Positions 44,937-54,485 are shown, numbered from the stretch's first letter. The stretch: 64,000 nucleotides of DNA from CAVUAN01 sp963739435 (GCA_963739435.1 CAVUAN010000009.1:124001-188000); one strand, 5' to 3'. Notes: a model not told the origin generated them from the letters alone. Translations and numbers: made by a program.

Positions 44937-46607
44937 ATGACAGATACGGATCTCGAGCGGCAGCTGACGGAGGCTCTCATGCTGCTGCGCGAGTCGATCG
45001 GCTTCACCCGGGCTCGCTTTTACACGATGGACGCGACCGGGGCCTACCGCCTGGCGGCGAGCTACGGGTTCCCGTTGCGGTTCGGCCCGGAGGAGGTCCT
45101 CGGCGTCGGCGACCCCCTCATCGAGTGGGTGCAGTTCCACCGCAAGCCGATGTACGCGAACTCCATGAAGGACGCGGGCTCGCTGGCCCGGGTCATGGAG
45201 CGGGAATCCTATGCGCGCCTTCTCGCGGCTCCCATCACGATGGGCTCGCGCATGGTCGGAATCCTGGAGCTCCAGGACAAGGTCGCTGGCGGACTCTTCA
45301 CGAAGGACGATACCCGGGTCATCGAACGCGCGGTCGTCCGCCTGGCTTCGCTGCTTCGGGCGCACGAAACCGGAGGCTCCGCGCCGCAGGAGCCAGTCGA
45401 TCCCGAGGATGCCGTCCGGGTTTTTCACAATGAGCCGCCTCCAGAGCTCGATACCAGCGAGACGCAGCAGCCGCCACCCCTGTACCTGCCGGGCAATGAA
45501 AAGGACGCGCGCACCGCCCCCGCGGGACCGAGTCCCGCGGCGCCCAGGGTCGAGCTGTCGCGGCGCGAGATCCTGGTCTTCCGCGGCTTCGTCAACACGC
45601 TGTTTCTGTCTCCCGAGATCGAGGCGGTCGTCTTTTCTCTCTGGGGGCCGGAGCGGGCGGAACTGTACGTCGGCGCGCGCAAGCCCTTTTCGGAGGCAGG
45701 CCGGAAGGCGCTCCTCAAAGACCTCGAGGCGGCCGTCGCCGCGGCGGCTCCGCGCCTCAAGATCCCGCGCGAGAAGCTCTTCAACACCGAGTATCCGTTC
45801 GGTTCCGTTCCCGGCGAAATCGGCGAATTCGCCGGCATCCAGACCTCCGTGATGTCCTCCGGAGAGGCGACGCTGCTGCTGACGATCGTGTTCGAGCGGG
45901 CGCCGGCCTCGGAGCTGACGGCGGCCTTGACCGAGACTCACCGTCTCGTCCGCTCGACCCTGGCGGACGTGCGCGGGGCCTCCCGCTACCGCGGCGCCTA
46001 CCGCAGCCTCGTCAACTTCCTGCTCGAGCCGGGCATCCGCCCGTATCCACAGCTCAAGGCGCATGGCCTCGCCACGGGGTTTCTCGCCCGCCGCTTCGCG
46101 AGCCACCTCGGGCTGCCGCCGGAGACGGTGGAACAAGTCACCGTCGCCGGCCTTCTTCACGACATCGGGCTGCGCGAGCTGGAGATCCCGTACGAGCGCC
46201 TCTCCGGCCGCCGGCCCCTCGACCTCGAGGAGATCTCGATTGTGCGCCGGCACCCCGCGGCAGCCGCAACGCTGCTCGAAAGGATCGATTTCCCCTACCC
46301 GATCGCGCCGCTCATCCGCAGCCATCACGAGCGCTGGGACGGGTCCGGCTATCCCGACCGCCTGGCTGGCGAGGAAATTCCGTTTGGCTCGCGGCTGATC
46401 TCCATTGCGGAGGTGTACGACGCGATGACCTCCGTCGACTCCTACCGTTCGCCGATTCCCCGCGAGGACGCGCTCCAGATCATCCTGAAGAAGGGCGACA
46501 CGCAGTTCGATCCGGATCTCGTGCACCAGTTCGCCACCATGATGCACGAGGACGCGACCGCCGACGCGCCGCCCCCGGCAGCGGGGTACCGCGAAACGCG
46601 GATCTGA
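44937..46607 (+). CDS. GAF / HD-GYP domain phosphodiesterase
   Basis: 556 residues. An N-terminal GAF domain (about 1-150; SIGFTRARFYTMDATGAYRLA, YARLLAAPITMGSRMVGILEL) and a middle region with weak GAF-like features (200-370) precede the HD-GYP domain (about 380-545). This has HDIG at 408 (LLHDIGLRELEIPYERL) and the GYP loop HHERWDGSGYPDRLAG. HD-GYP enzymes cleave cyclic-di-GMP, a link to the GGDEF/EAL protein downstream. A longer ATG at 44820 lies over an unlikely N-terminus. The end overlaps smpB (TGATG). Confidence 0.88.
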   Translation: MTDTDLERQLTEALMLLRESIGFTRARFYTMDATGAYRLAASYGFPLRFGPEEVLGVGDPLIEWVQFHRKPMYANSMKDAGSLARVMERESYARLLAAPITMGSRMVGILELQDKVAGGLFTKDDTRVIERAVVRLASLLRAHETGGSAPQEPVDPEDAVRVFHNEPPPELDTSETQQPPPLYLPGNEKDARTAPAGPSPAAPRVELSRREILVFRGFVNTLFLSPEIEAVVFSLWGPERAELYVGARKPFSEAGRKALLKDLEAAVAAAAPRLKIPREKLFNTEYPFGSVPGEIGEFAGIQTSVMSSGEATLLLTIVFERAPASELTAALTETHRLVRSTLADVRGASRYRGAYRSLVNFLLEPGIRPYPQLKAHGLATGFLARRFASHLGLPPETVEQVTVAGLLHDIGLRELEIPYERLSGRRPLDLEEISIVRRHPAAAATLLERIDFPYPIAPLIRSHHERWDGSGYPDRLAGEEIPFGSRLISIAEVYDAMTSVDSYRSPIPREDALQIILKKGDTQFDPDLVHQFATMMHEDATADAPPPAAGYRETRI

Positions 46608-47092
46608 TGAAGGGCGCGGGCGCAAAGCCGGCGGCGCGTGAGAAGGTGGTCAAACCGATCGCCACCAACCGCAAGGCCTTCCACAACTATTTCATCGAGG
46701 ACCGCGCCGAAGCGGGGCTGGTGCTGACGGGCACCGAGGTCAAGTCGCTGCGAGAAGGGCGGGCGCAGCTCAAGGACTCGTTCGTTCAATTCCGATCCGG
46801 CGAGGCCTTCCTGATCGGCGCGCATATCTCGGCCTACGACGCCGGCTCCTGGACGAACCACACGCCAGAGCGAGAGCGCAAGCTCCTGATGCACCGGCGG
46901 GAGATCGAGCGCTGGGCGAGCTCGGTGGCCACCCGCGGGCTGACCTGCGTCCCGCTCTCGCTCTACTTCAAGGGCTCGCGGGTCAAGGCCGAGATCGCCC
47001 TGGTCAAGGGCAAGAAGCAGCACGACAAGCGCGATGCCATACGCGACAGAGACCTCAAGCGGGAGGCGGATCGGGCCATGAGGGAAAGGTGA
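46607..47092 (+). CDS. smpB: tmRNA-binding protein SmpB
   Basis: A 161-residue RNA-binding protein for trans-translation. It has NRKAFHNYFIEDRAEAGLVL, TGTEVKSLREGRAQLKDSFV and the C-terminal KKQHDKRDAIRDRDLKREAD, all typical. It overlaps the HD-GYP stop by one base (TGATG) and the following acetyltransferase by four bases (GTGA). The partner tmRNA gene is not in the window. Confidence 0.95.
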   Translation: MKGAGAKPAAREKVVKPIATNRKAFHNYFIEDRAEAGLVLTGTEVKSLREGRAQLKDSFVQFRSGEAFLIGAHISAYDAGSWTNHTPERERKLLMHRREIERWASSVATRGLTCVPLSLYFKGSRVKAEIALVKGKKQHDKRDAIRDRDLKREADRAMRER

Positions 47093-47538
47093 TTCTGCGG
47101 GACATCCGCGCGGACGACTTCGAGGCACTGTTCGCGCTCGACCAGTCCTGTTTCGAGCCGGAAATCTCTTACTCGCGGGCGGAGCTGCGGGGATTCCTGA
47201 GGCTGCCGACGCTCGAGGGCGCCGTCGCGGAATCGGACGGCGCGATCGCCGGCTTCGTGATCAGCTACCGCGCCCCCGGCAACGTCGGCCACGTCGTGAC
47301 TCTCGATGTCGCCACGGACCACCGCCGCTCGGGCGTCGGCCGCGCTCTCCTCGAGGAGGCAATGGCTCGCCTGGCGCGCAAGCACGTGAAGCGCTACCGC
47401 CTCGAGGTCGATCCCTCCAACGCGCCCGCGATCGCCTTTTACGAGTCCTTCGGCTTTCGCGAATCCCGCCGCCTGCCCGACTACTACGGAGACGGCCGTG
47501 AAGGCATCGAGATGACCTTCGACCGCACTAGCCCTTAG
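47089..47538 (+). CDS. GNAT-family acetyltransferase (RimI-like)
   Basis: A 149-residue GNAT. The core is VVTLDVATDHRRSGVGRALLEEAMARL, where the RRSGVGRALL loop binds acetyl-CoA, then LEVDPSNAPAIAFYESFGFRE. The best match is RimI, which acetylates the N-terminus of ribosomal protein S18, but other N-terminal acetyltransferases look alike. The GTG start overlaps smpB. Its 3' end overlaps the converging GGDEF/EAL gene by 11 bases. Confidence 0.8.
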   Translation: MILRDIRADDFEALFALDQSCFEPEISYSRAELRGFLRLPTLEGAVAESDGAIAGFVISYRAPGNVGHVVTLDVATDHRRSGVGRALLEEAMARLARKHVKRYRLEVDPSNAPAIAFYESFGFRESRRLPDYYGDGREGIEMTFDRTSP

Positions 47539-50500
47539 CCCCGGGGCTCCGGTCTAGAAAGTTTGATTGGCCGGCGACGCCGGCCGGTTCAGACGCCCGC
47601 GTTTCGAGCTTCGTACCGGCAAGAAGGAAGCGTTCGAAGGCTTCGGCGGGCAGGGCCGGGGCGAGCAGGTGGCCCTGCATCTGGTCGCACCCCTGGGAGC
47701 GCAGAAACGCCAGCTGCTCCTCGGTCTCGACACCCTCGGCGATCACGGAGAGCTCGAGGCTGTGAGCCATGGCGATGACGGCCGTCGCGATGGCCGCATC
47801 ATCCGGGTCGCTCGTGACGTCGCGCACGAAGGACTGGTCGAGCTTGATCGAGTCGATCGGGAAGCGCTTCAGGTAGGAGAGCGAGGAGTAACCCGTCCCG
47901 AAGTCATCGAGCGAGATGCGGACGCCGAGACCCTTCAGGCCCCCGAGCGTGACGGCCGAGGCCTCGGCGTTCTGCATGGCGTTCGTCTCGGTGATCTCGA
48001 GGTCGAGCGCCCCCGCCTCGAGCCCTGAATCCTTGAGCGCGCTGGCCACCTGGGATACCAGGTCGGCCTGCTGGAATTGCCTTGTCGAGAGATTGACGGC
48101 GACCGAGAGGCCCGGGAAGCCGCGCTCGTGCCACTGCCGCATCTGCATGCACGCCCGGCGCAGGACCCATTCGCCGACACCCAGGATCAGGCCCGAGGCT
48201 TCGGCGAGCGGGATGAACTCGCCGGGAGGCAGCAGGCCGAGCTGCGGATGACGCCACCGCAGCAGCGCCTCCGCTCCGCGCACGGCCCCGGTCGTCAGAT
48301 CCACGACCGGCTGGTAGAAGACGAGAAGCTCCTCGTTCTGGAGGGCCTGCCGAAGCCGGCTCTCGAGTGACAGACGCTCGAGGGCGCGCGAGTTCATGGC
48401 GGGCGTGTAGAGCTGGCAGTGGTCTCGGCCCTGGTCCTTGGCGCGGTACATGGCGGTGTCGGCGTTGCGAACGAGCGTCTCGGCGTCGAGGCCGTCGGCA
48501 GGATACAGCGCAATACCGACCGAGGTCGTGACGAACAGCTCCCTCTCCTCGAGGCGGAAGGGGAGCCGGACCGTCTCGAGGATCTTGTGCGCGACCTTGA
48601 GGGCGTCTTCGTCCGCGGCAAGGCCCGCGATCAGCACCGTGAACTCGTCGCCGCCCAGGCGCGCCACGGTGTCCCCTTCGCGGACGCAGCCGCGCAGGCG
48701 GTCAGCCACTCCGCGCAGCAGTTCGTCGCCCGTCGAGTGCCCGAGCGAATCGTTGATGACCTTGAACCGGTCGATGTCGAGGAAGAGCACCGCGAGCCGC
48801 TGGGGCAGCCGGGCCGCCTGTGCGATCGCCACCGAGAGCCGGTCGTGGAAGAGGAGGCGATTGGGAAGCCCCGTCAGGGCGTCGTGAAACGCCAGGCGCT
48901 TGACCTGCTCCTCCGCGAGCTTTCGCTCCGTGATGTCGATGACCGTGCCTTCGATGATCGAGAGCTCTCCGTCGGGCCCCGGAACGAGGTTGCCGTTCTC
49001 GAGGACCCAGACGATGGTGCCGTCGGCGCGGCGCAGGCTGGCCTCGTAGTTCGTCAGGGCGCTGTTCTCCTTCAGCCGGTGGATCAGCGCGGTGCGGTCC
49101 TCGAGCGTCTGGTAGAAATCGGCAGCCGGGTGGGCGAGGGCCTGATCGCTCGATTCGTAGCCGAAGATCCGCGCGAAAGCGTCGTTGCAGTCGAGAAGGC
49201 GGCCGTCGAGCGTCGATCGGAAGACCCCGGCGAGGTTTCGCTCGAAGAGCGTCCTGTAGCGCTGCTCCGACGCCAGCGCCGCCTGCCGCGCCCTCCGCTG
49301 CTCCGTGACGTCGGTCGCAACGCCGATGACCCCGATCACCTCGCCCGAGGATCCGCGGAACGGCCCATATCGCGTTTCGAAGGCGAGGCCGCCCAATTCG
49401 ACGGTCGCGGTGAAGGATTCGCCGCGAAGGGCCCTTTCCACGTTGACGAGGACCTCGGGCGCGTCGCGGTAGAGATCGTGGATCGAGCGCCCCACGGCCT
49501 CTCCCGGCTTCAATCCCAGGGCTTCGAGACCCTTGCCCTCGGAGTGCGTGAAGATCCCTTCGCGGTCGATGGCGAAGAGGACGACGGGGGCGTTGCCGAC
49601 GAGCGTGCGCAGACGCTGGTCGCTCTGCTTGAGCGCCCACTCCGTCATCCGGCGCTCGGTCACGTCCGTGACGACGCCGATCCAGCGCACGGCGTGGCCA
49701 TTGGCGTCGCGCAGCGCCTGGCCCGAATCCATCCAGACATGGACCGATCCGTACTTGCCGACGACGCGGTACTCCTCGCGGTAGGCGGCTCCCGTCTTGA
49801 TGTGGCGGATGACGGCCTCGCGCACGCGGTCGCGGTCCTCGGGGTGCGCGAGCTTCTCCCAGGTGGAGATATGGTGCGGTATCTCTCCCGGCTCGTAGCC
49901 GAGCTTCTCGTCGATCGGGCCGAAGAGGAGAAGCTCTCCGGTCGCGATGTCCCACTCGTAGAGAAGGTCGCTCGAGGTCTGGGCGCCGATGCGGAACCGC
50001 TCCTCCTGAGCCCGCAGAGCGTTCTCCGCCTGCTGCCGCTCGGCCACGTCGCGCGCGATGACCGTGAACAGGCGCCGGTCTTCGCGGGCGGCTTCGCCGC
50101 ACGAGACCTCGAGAGGCACCAGGCTTCCCTCCGCGCGGCGCCCCGCCATAGCCAGCGCGCGGCGGGGGCGTGACGGACTCTCGAGCGCGCCGGGCCGGAT
50201 CGACTGCTGGTACTCGGGCAGCACGATCGCGACGGGCTGTCCGATCAGCGCCGCGACCGTGTGGCCGAAGATTCTCTCCGCAGCCTGGTTGGCGAACACA
50301 ATGAGGTCGCGGTCATCGACTGTCAGGATCGCGTCCGACGCCGTTTCGGCCAGGGTGCGAAAACGCATCTCGCTCTCGCGAAGCGCCTTCTGCGCCTGGC
50401 GGCGTTCACGCCGCACCTGCGCTTCCCGCAGCTCGCCTTCGACGGCGACGCCGATCCGCGCAAGGGCGTCGCGCTGGATGCAGTAGTTCGCGCCGGCCTT

Positions 50501-50791
50501 GAGCGCGCGGATGGCCGTCTCCTCGCCGATGTGGTCAGAGATGATGATGAGAGGAAGGTCGCTCTCGCGCGCCTTCAGGGCGGCAACGGCGGCGAGGGCT
50601 CCGAAGTCCTTGCCCTCGTATTCGGCGAGCACGACGTCGAAGCTCTGTTCGTCGAGGGCCGCGTTGAGCTCGTCGCGCGAGGCGACGGCGCGGGACACGG
50701 GCTCGTAACCCGCGTGTCGCAGGTGCTCGAGGAGCGTTTCCGCGTTGTGCACGGAAGCGTCCACGAGGAGGGCCCTCAGCGGCTTCGCCAT
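47528..50791 (-). CDS. Pseudo-receiver / multi-PAS / GGDEF-EAL cyclic-di-GMP protein
   Basis: A 1087-residue protein. Residues 1-125 fold like a receiver, but the phospho-acceptor position carries Glu (DVVLAEYEGKDFG), and the family Lys near the end is Arg (CIQRDAL). Four PAS domains follow (about 140-640; EMRFRTLAETASDAILTVDD is the first, with PAC-type motifs after). GGDEF (RLGGDEFTVLIAG, with FLDIDRFKVINDSLGH) and EAL (EALLRWRHP, with LSLDDFGTGYSSLSYLKRFP) motifs are both intact, so either synthesis or breakdown of cyclic-di-GMP is possible. A TGC-TACAAT -10 box (50826-50821) and an AAGGA site precede the ATG. Confidence 0.9.
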   Translation of the reverse strand: MAKPLRALLVDASVHNAETLLEHLRHAGYEPVSRAVASRDELNAALDEQSFDVVLAEYEGKDFGALAAVAALKARESDLPLIIISDHIGEETAIRALKAGANYCIQRDALARIGVAVEGELREAQVRRERRQAQKALRESEMRFRTLAETASDAILTVDDRDLIVFANQAAERIFGHTVAALIGQPVAIVLPEYQQSIRPGALESPSRPRRALAMAGRRAEGSLVPLEVSCGEAAREDRRLFTVIARDVAERQQAENALRAQEERFRIGAQTSSDLLYEWDIATGELLLFGPIDEKLGYEPGEIPHHISTWEKLAHPEDRDRVREAVIRHIKTGAAYREEYRVVGKYGSVHVWMDSGQALRDANGHAVRWIGVVTDVTERRMTEWALKQSDQRLRTLVGNAPVVLFAIDREGIFTHSEGKGLEALGLKPGEAVGRSIHDLYRDAPEVLVNVERALRGESFTATVELGGLAFETRYGPFRGSSGEVIGVIGVATDVTEQRRARQAALASEQRYRTLFERNLAGVFRSTLDGRLLDCNDAFARIFGYESSDQALAHPAADFYQTLEDRTALIHRLKENSALTNYEASLRRADGTIVWVLENGNLVPGPDGELSIIEGTVIDITERKLAEEQVKRLAFHDALTGLPNRLLFHDRLSVAIAQAARLPQRLAVLFLDIDRFKVINDSLGHSTGDELLRGVADRLRGCVREGDTVARLGGDEFTVLIAGLAADEDALKVAHKILETVRLPFRLEERELFVTTSVGIALYPADGLDAETLVRNADTAMYRAKDQGRDHCQLYTPAMNSRALERLSLESRLRQALQNEELLVFYQPVVDLTTGAVRGAEALLRWRHPQLGLLPPGEFIPLAEASGLILGVGEWVLRRACMQMRQWHERGFPGLSVAVNLSTRQFQQADLVSQVASALKDSGLEAGALDLEITETNAMQNAEASAVTLGGLKGLGVRISLDDFGTGYSSLSYLKRFPIDSIKLDQSFVRDVTSDPDDAAIATAVIAMAHSLELSVIAEGVETEEQLAFLRSQGCDQMQGHLLAPALPAEAFERFLLAGTKLETRASEPAGVAGQSNFLDRSPGAKG

Positions 50792-50820
50792 TTGTTCCTT
50801 GTGTCCTGCCGGTGAGCGAA

Positions 50821-50829
50821 ATTGTAGCA
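50821..50829 (-). promoter_or_regulatory. Extended -10 box of the GGDEF/EAL gene
   Basis: Minus-strand TGC-TACAAT with a 29-base spacer to the ATG at 50791 and an AAGGA site close to it. This gene uses a normal leader, unlike many neighbours. Confidence 0.5.
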
Positions 50830-50842
50830 GGCCAGGCGCCCG

Positions 50843-51469
50843 CTAGCCGGTCCGCGAGGCTTTCAGGATCTCCGTCAGCACGGCCGTCACGCCGTTGATG
50901 ATGAACTGAATGCCGATCACGGCCGTGATCAGGCCCATGATTTTCGCCACGATGCGCTGGCCCGTCGCGCCGATGCGAGACACGATGGACGGCGCCGCGA
51001 GGAGGATCAAGAGCGTCAGCAGGATGTTGGCGCCAATGGCGCCGCCCAGGGCCGCGCGCCGGGCCGCGTCCGGCGCCTGGCCCACGAGCACGACGACCGT
51101 GGTGATTGCTCCGGGGCCGGCGATGATCGGGACACCCAGCGGCACGACCGCCGGGTCGGCAGCCACCGTCCCGCCTTCGACATGGCGGCCGTCGTCCTGC
51201 ATCTCGCGAAACGACATGAGGGCAAAGAGAAGGCCGCCGGCAATCTGGAAAGCCGGGACGGTGATTCCAAAGAACGCGAAGATCGCGCCGCCGAGCGCGG
51301 CAAACACAGCGAGGATTGCGAGCGCGGCGAGGCACGCCCGCACGGCCGTCGCCCGGCGGCGCGCGGGAGAGCCCTCCGTCAGAGCCACGAAGAGCGGCGC
51401 CGCGGAGATCGGGTTGATCACCGAAAAGAGCGACGAGAACGCGAGCAGCGCCCACTGGGAGCTGGACAT
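50843..51469 (-). CDS. marC: MarC family integral membrane protein
   Basis: A 208-residue membrane protein with six helices. The family blocks are INPISAAPLFVALTEG, GGLLFALMSFREMQ and VPLGVPIIAGPGAITTVVVL. MarC was named for a proposed role in multiple antibiotic resistance that was not confirmed; the real function is unknown. I use the ATG at 51469; a TTG two codons earlier is possible. It lies between the GGDEF/EAL gene (52 bases from that gene's start) and the divergent uvrA, from which it is separated by the repeats at 51499-51615. Confidence 0.85.
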   Translation of the reverse strand: MSSSQWALLAFSSLFSVINPISAAPLFVALTEGSPARRRATAVRACLAALAILAVFAALGGAIFAFFGITVPAFQIAGGLLFALMSFREMQDDGRHVEGGTVAADPAVVPLGVPIIAGPGAITTVVVLVGQAPDAARRAALGGAIGANILLTLLILLAAPSIVSRIGATGQRIVAKIMGLITAVIGIQFIINGVTAVLTEILKASRTG

Positions 51470-51498
51470 CGGCAAGCAAGCTATCAGAGAGGCGCGCC

Positions 51499-51615
51499 TC
51501 TCCCTCTCCCCCCGGGAGAGGGCCAGGGTGAGGGGAAAGCAGTTGCCAACGATTTGATCGGGCCGGCTCCGGCCAGCCCCTCACCCCAACCCTCTCCCGG
51601 AGGGAGAGGGGGAAA
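51499..51615. repeat. CTCTCCC/GGGAGAGG palindromic repeat, composite copy 2
   Basis: Hairpin one: CTCCCTCTCCC...GGGAGAGGGCCAGGGTGAGGGG (51499-51535). Hairpin two is inverted: CCCCTCACCCC...CCCTCTCCCGGAGGGAGAGGG (51578-51610). They enclose about 40 bases. The same facing-pair design is at 12124-12224. It fills most of the gap between the divergent marC and uvrA genes. Confidence 0.9.
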
Positions 51616-51622
51616 GAACCGC

Positions 51623-51628
51623 TAGAAT
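51623..51628 (+). promoter_or_regulatory. -10 box of uvrA
   Basis: TAGAAT in GCTAGAATCC, ten bases before the ATG at 51639, with no Shine-Dalgarno. The same ten-base GCTAGAATCC recurs before the kinase gene at 60949. No SOS box was seen, but repeats occupy the upstream region. Confidence 0.5.
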
Positions 51629-51638
51629 CCGTCTCCCC

Positions 51639-54485
51639 ATGGAGCACCTCCGGATCCGCGGCGCGCGGCAGCACAACCTGCAAAACGTCTCGTGCGACAT
51701 CCCGCGCAACAGGCTCGTCGTCATTACGGGCGTCTCGGGCTCGGGCAAGTCGTCGCTCGCCTTCGACACCATCTTCGCCGAGGGGCAGCGGCGGTACGTC
51801 GAATCGCTTTCGGCCTACGCGCGGCAATTCCTCGAGCAGATGGAGAAGCCGGACGTGGACTCGATCGAGGGGCTGTCGCCCGCCATCTCGATCGAGCAGC
51901 GCACGACCTCGAAGAACCCGCGCTCGACGGTCGGGACCGTCACGGAGATCTACGACTACCTGCGGCTGCTCTACGCGTCGGTCGGCCACCCCCATTGCCC
52001 GAAGTGCGGCAAGGCGATCCAGGCCCAGACGATCCAGGAAATGGTGGACCGGGCCGCCCGCCTGCCGGAGGGAAGCCGATTCGTCGTTCTCGCCCCGTAC
52101 GTCGCCGGCAAGAAGGGCGAGTACAAGAAGCAGATGGCGGAGATGGTCAAGGAGGGGTTCCTGCGCGCCCGCGTGGACGGGAAGATGGTGGACCTCGAGG
52201 ACCCTCCGGAGCTCGACAAGCAGAAGAAGCACACGATCGAGGTCGTCGTGGACCGTCTCGTCGCGAAGGCGGCCTCGGACGAGGAATACAAGAAGCGTCT
52301 CGCCGACTCGATCGAGACGGCGACGCGGGTCTCCGGCGGGTTGGTGATTCTGTCGGTGCAGGATGGGCCGGAGGAGGTCCTCTCGGCCAACTACGCGTGC
52401 CCCGACTGCGGCACGTCGTTGACCGAGATCACGCCGCGGCTCTTCTCGTTCAACTCGCCCTATGGAGCGTGCACGAAGTGCTCGGGTCTGGGAACGATCC
52501 TGAAGGTCGATCCGGACAGCCTCGTGGTGGCCCCGGAGAAGTCGATCGAAGACGGAGCCATCGCGATCCTGAAGCCCGGCTCGACCAACTGGCGGTCGCG
52601 CCAGATGGCGACTCTGGCCAAACACTACAAGTTCCGCCTGGACGAGCCCTTCGCGAAGCTCTCGAAGAAGGCGCGGCAGGTGATCCTGTACGGCTCGGGC
52701 GCCGACGAGATCAAGTTCTCGTACGTGGCCGAGCGCGGCGAGTACCACTGGCGCTCCTCCTACGAGGGACTCGTGCCGATGCTCGAGCGGCGCTTCCGAG
52801 AGACGGAGAACCCGGAGCACCGCTCGGAGCTGGAGGCCTACATGTCGGCCGAGCCCTGTGAGGCGTGCGGCGGGAGGCGGCTGAAAGCCGAGGCGCTCTC
52901 GGTCCGTGTGGGAGGGCGCGCCATCGACGAGGTGGCCTCGGACACGATTTCCGATTCCATCGCCTTCTTCGAGGGCCTGGCCCTGACGCCGCGGGAGCGG
53001 GAGATCGCCGGCAAGATTCTGAAGGAGATTCGGGACCGCCTCGGCTTCCTCGCAAACGTCGGCATCGGTTACCTGAACCTCTCGCGCGGCGCCGCCAGCC
53101 TCTCGGGCGGCGAGTCGCAGCGGATCCGCCTCGCCACCCAGATCGGTTCGAAGCTGATGGGTGTCCTCTACGTGCTCGATGAGCCCTCGATCGGTCTCCA
53201 CCAGCGCGACAACCGGAAGTTGATCGACACGCTGATCTCGATGCGCGATCTCGGCAATACGGTCATCGTGGTCGAGCACGACGAGGAGACGATCCGCTCG
53301 GCCGACTGGGTGATCGATCTCGGGCCCGGCGCCGGCGTCCACGGCGGCCGGATCGTGGCCGAGGGTCCGCCCGACGCGATCGCCTCGGAGCCCGAGTCGC
53401 TGACGGGCCGGTACCTCTCGGGAGATCTCGAGATCCCGACGCCCGCCGCGCGCCGCGCGGGCTCGGGCCGGTCGATCGTCGTTCGGGGCGCGCGCGAGCA
53501 CAACCTGCAGTCGATCGACGCGCGGTTCCCGCTCGGCGTCATGACCGCCGTGACAGGCGTTTCGGGCTCGGGCAAGTCGACCCTGGTCAACGACATCCTC
53601 TACAAAGCCCTGGCGCGGGCGCTCCACGGCGGCACGGACCGGCCGGGACGGCACGACAAGATCGAAGGATTGATCGAGATCGACAAGGCCATCAACATCG
53701 ACCAGTCCCCGATCGGGCGCACGCCACGGTCGAACCCCGCCACCTACACGAACGTCTTCAACCCGATTCGGGAGCTGATGTCGCGCACGCCGGAGGCCCG
53801 GGCGCGCGGCTACCAGCCGGGCCGCTTCTCGTTCAACGTGAAGGGCGGGCGCTGCGAGGCTTGCGCCGGCGACGGGCAGATCAAGATCGAGATGCATTTC
53901 CTTCCGGACATCTACGTGACCTGCGACGTTTGCGGCGGCAAGCGGTACAACCGCGAGACGCTGCAGGTCCACTACAAGGGCAAGTCGATTGCCGACATCC
54001 TCGCGCTGACGGCCGAGGCCGCCCTCGAGCTCTTCGAGAACATTCCGGCCGTGAGCAACATCTGCCGCACGCTCGTCCAGGTGGGCCTCGGCTACATCCA
54101 GCTCGGGCAGTCCTCGACGACCCTCTCGGGCGGCGAGGCGCAGCGGGTCAAGCTGGCGCGGGAGTTGGCGCGGCGCTCGACGGGGCGTACGCTGTACCTG
54201 CTCGACGAGCCCACGACCGGCCTGCATTTCGACGACATCCTGAAGCTGCTCGGCGTGCTGCGGTCGCTGACCGAGAAAGGAAACACCGTGATCGTCATCG
54301 AGCACAACCTCGACGTGATCCGCACGGCCGACCGGATCATCGATCTCGGGCCCGAGGGAGGCGACGGCGGGGGGCGCATCGTGGCCGAGGGAACCCCCGA
54401 GGAAGTCGCTGCCGTTCGGTCTTCTCATACCGGGCAATTCCTGAAGCGCGTGCTCTCGCCGTCGAAGCGTCAGGTGCGGGCGTGA
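51639..54485 (+). CDS. uvrA: Excinuclease ABC subunit A
   Basis: A 948-residue DNA-damage sensor of nucleotide excision repair. Two ABC ATPase modules are visible: first Walker A GVSGSGKSS and, later, a second GVSGSGKSTLVNDILYKAL. The signatures LSGGESQRIRLATQIG and LSGGEAQRVKLARELA are both intact. Four zinc-finger Cys pairs are present (CPKCGK, CPDCGT, CEACGG, CDVCGG). Length and order match UvrA. No frameshift was found in 2.8 kb. The stop overlaps the next gene (GTGA). Confidence 0.97.
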   Translation: MEHLRIRGARQHNLQNVSCDIPRNRLVVITGVSGSGKSSLAFDTIFAEGQRRYVESLSAYARQFLEQMEKPDVDSIEGLSPAISIEQRTTSKNPRSTVGTVTEIYDYLRLLYASVGHPHCPKCGKAIQAQTIQEMVDRAARLPEGSRFVVLAPYVAGKKGEYKKQMAEMVKEGFLRARVDGKMVDLEDPPELDKQKKHTIEVVVDRLVAKAASDEEYKKRLADSIETATRVSGGLVILSVQDGPEEVLSANYACPDCGTSLTEITPRLFSFNSPYGACTKCSGLGTILKVDPDSLVVAPEKSIEDGAIAILKPGSTNWRSRQMATLAKHYKFRLDEPFAKLSKKARQVILYGSGADEIKFSYVAERGEYHWRSSYEGLVPMLERRFRETENPEHRSELEAYMSAEPCEACGGRRLKAEALSVRVGGRAIDEVASDTISDSIAFFEGLALTPREREIAGKILKEIRDRLGFLANVGIGYLNLSRGAASLSGGESQRIRLATQIGSKLMGVLYVLDEPSIGLHQRDNRKLIDTLISMRDLGNTVIVVEHDEETIRSADWVIDLGPGAGVHGGRIVAEGPPDAIASEPESLTGRYLSGDLEIPTPAARRAGSGRSIVVRGAREHNLQSIDARFPLGVMTAVTGVSGSGKSTLVNDILYKALARALHGGTDRPGRHDKIEGLIEIDKAINIDQSPIGRTPRSNPATYTNVFNPIRELMSRTPEARARGYQPGRFSFNVKGGRCEACAGDGQIKIEMHFLPDIYVTCDVCGGKRYNRETLQVHYKGKSIADILALTAEAALELFENIPAVSNICRTLVQVGLGYIQLGQSSTTLSGGEAQRVKLARELARRSTGRTLYLLDEPTTGLHFDDILKLLGVLRSLTEKGNTVIVIEHNLDVIRTADRIIDLGPEGGDGGGRIVAEGTPEEVAAVRSSHTGQFLKRVLSPSKRQVRA

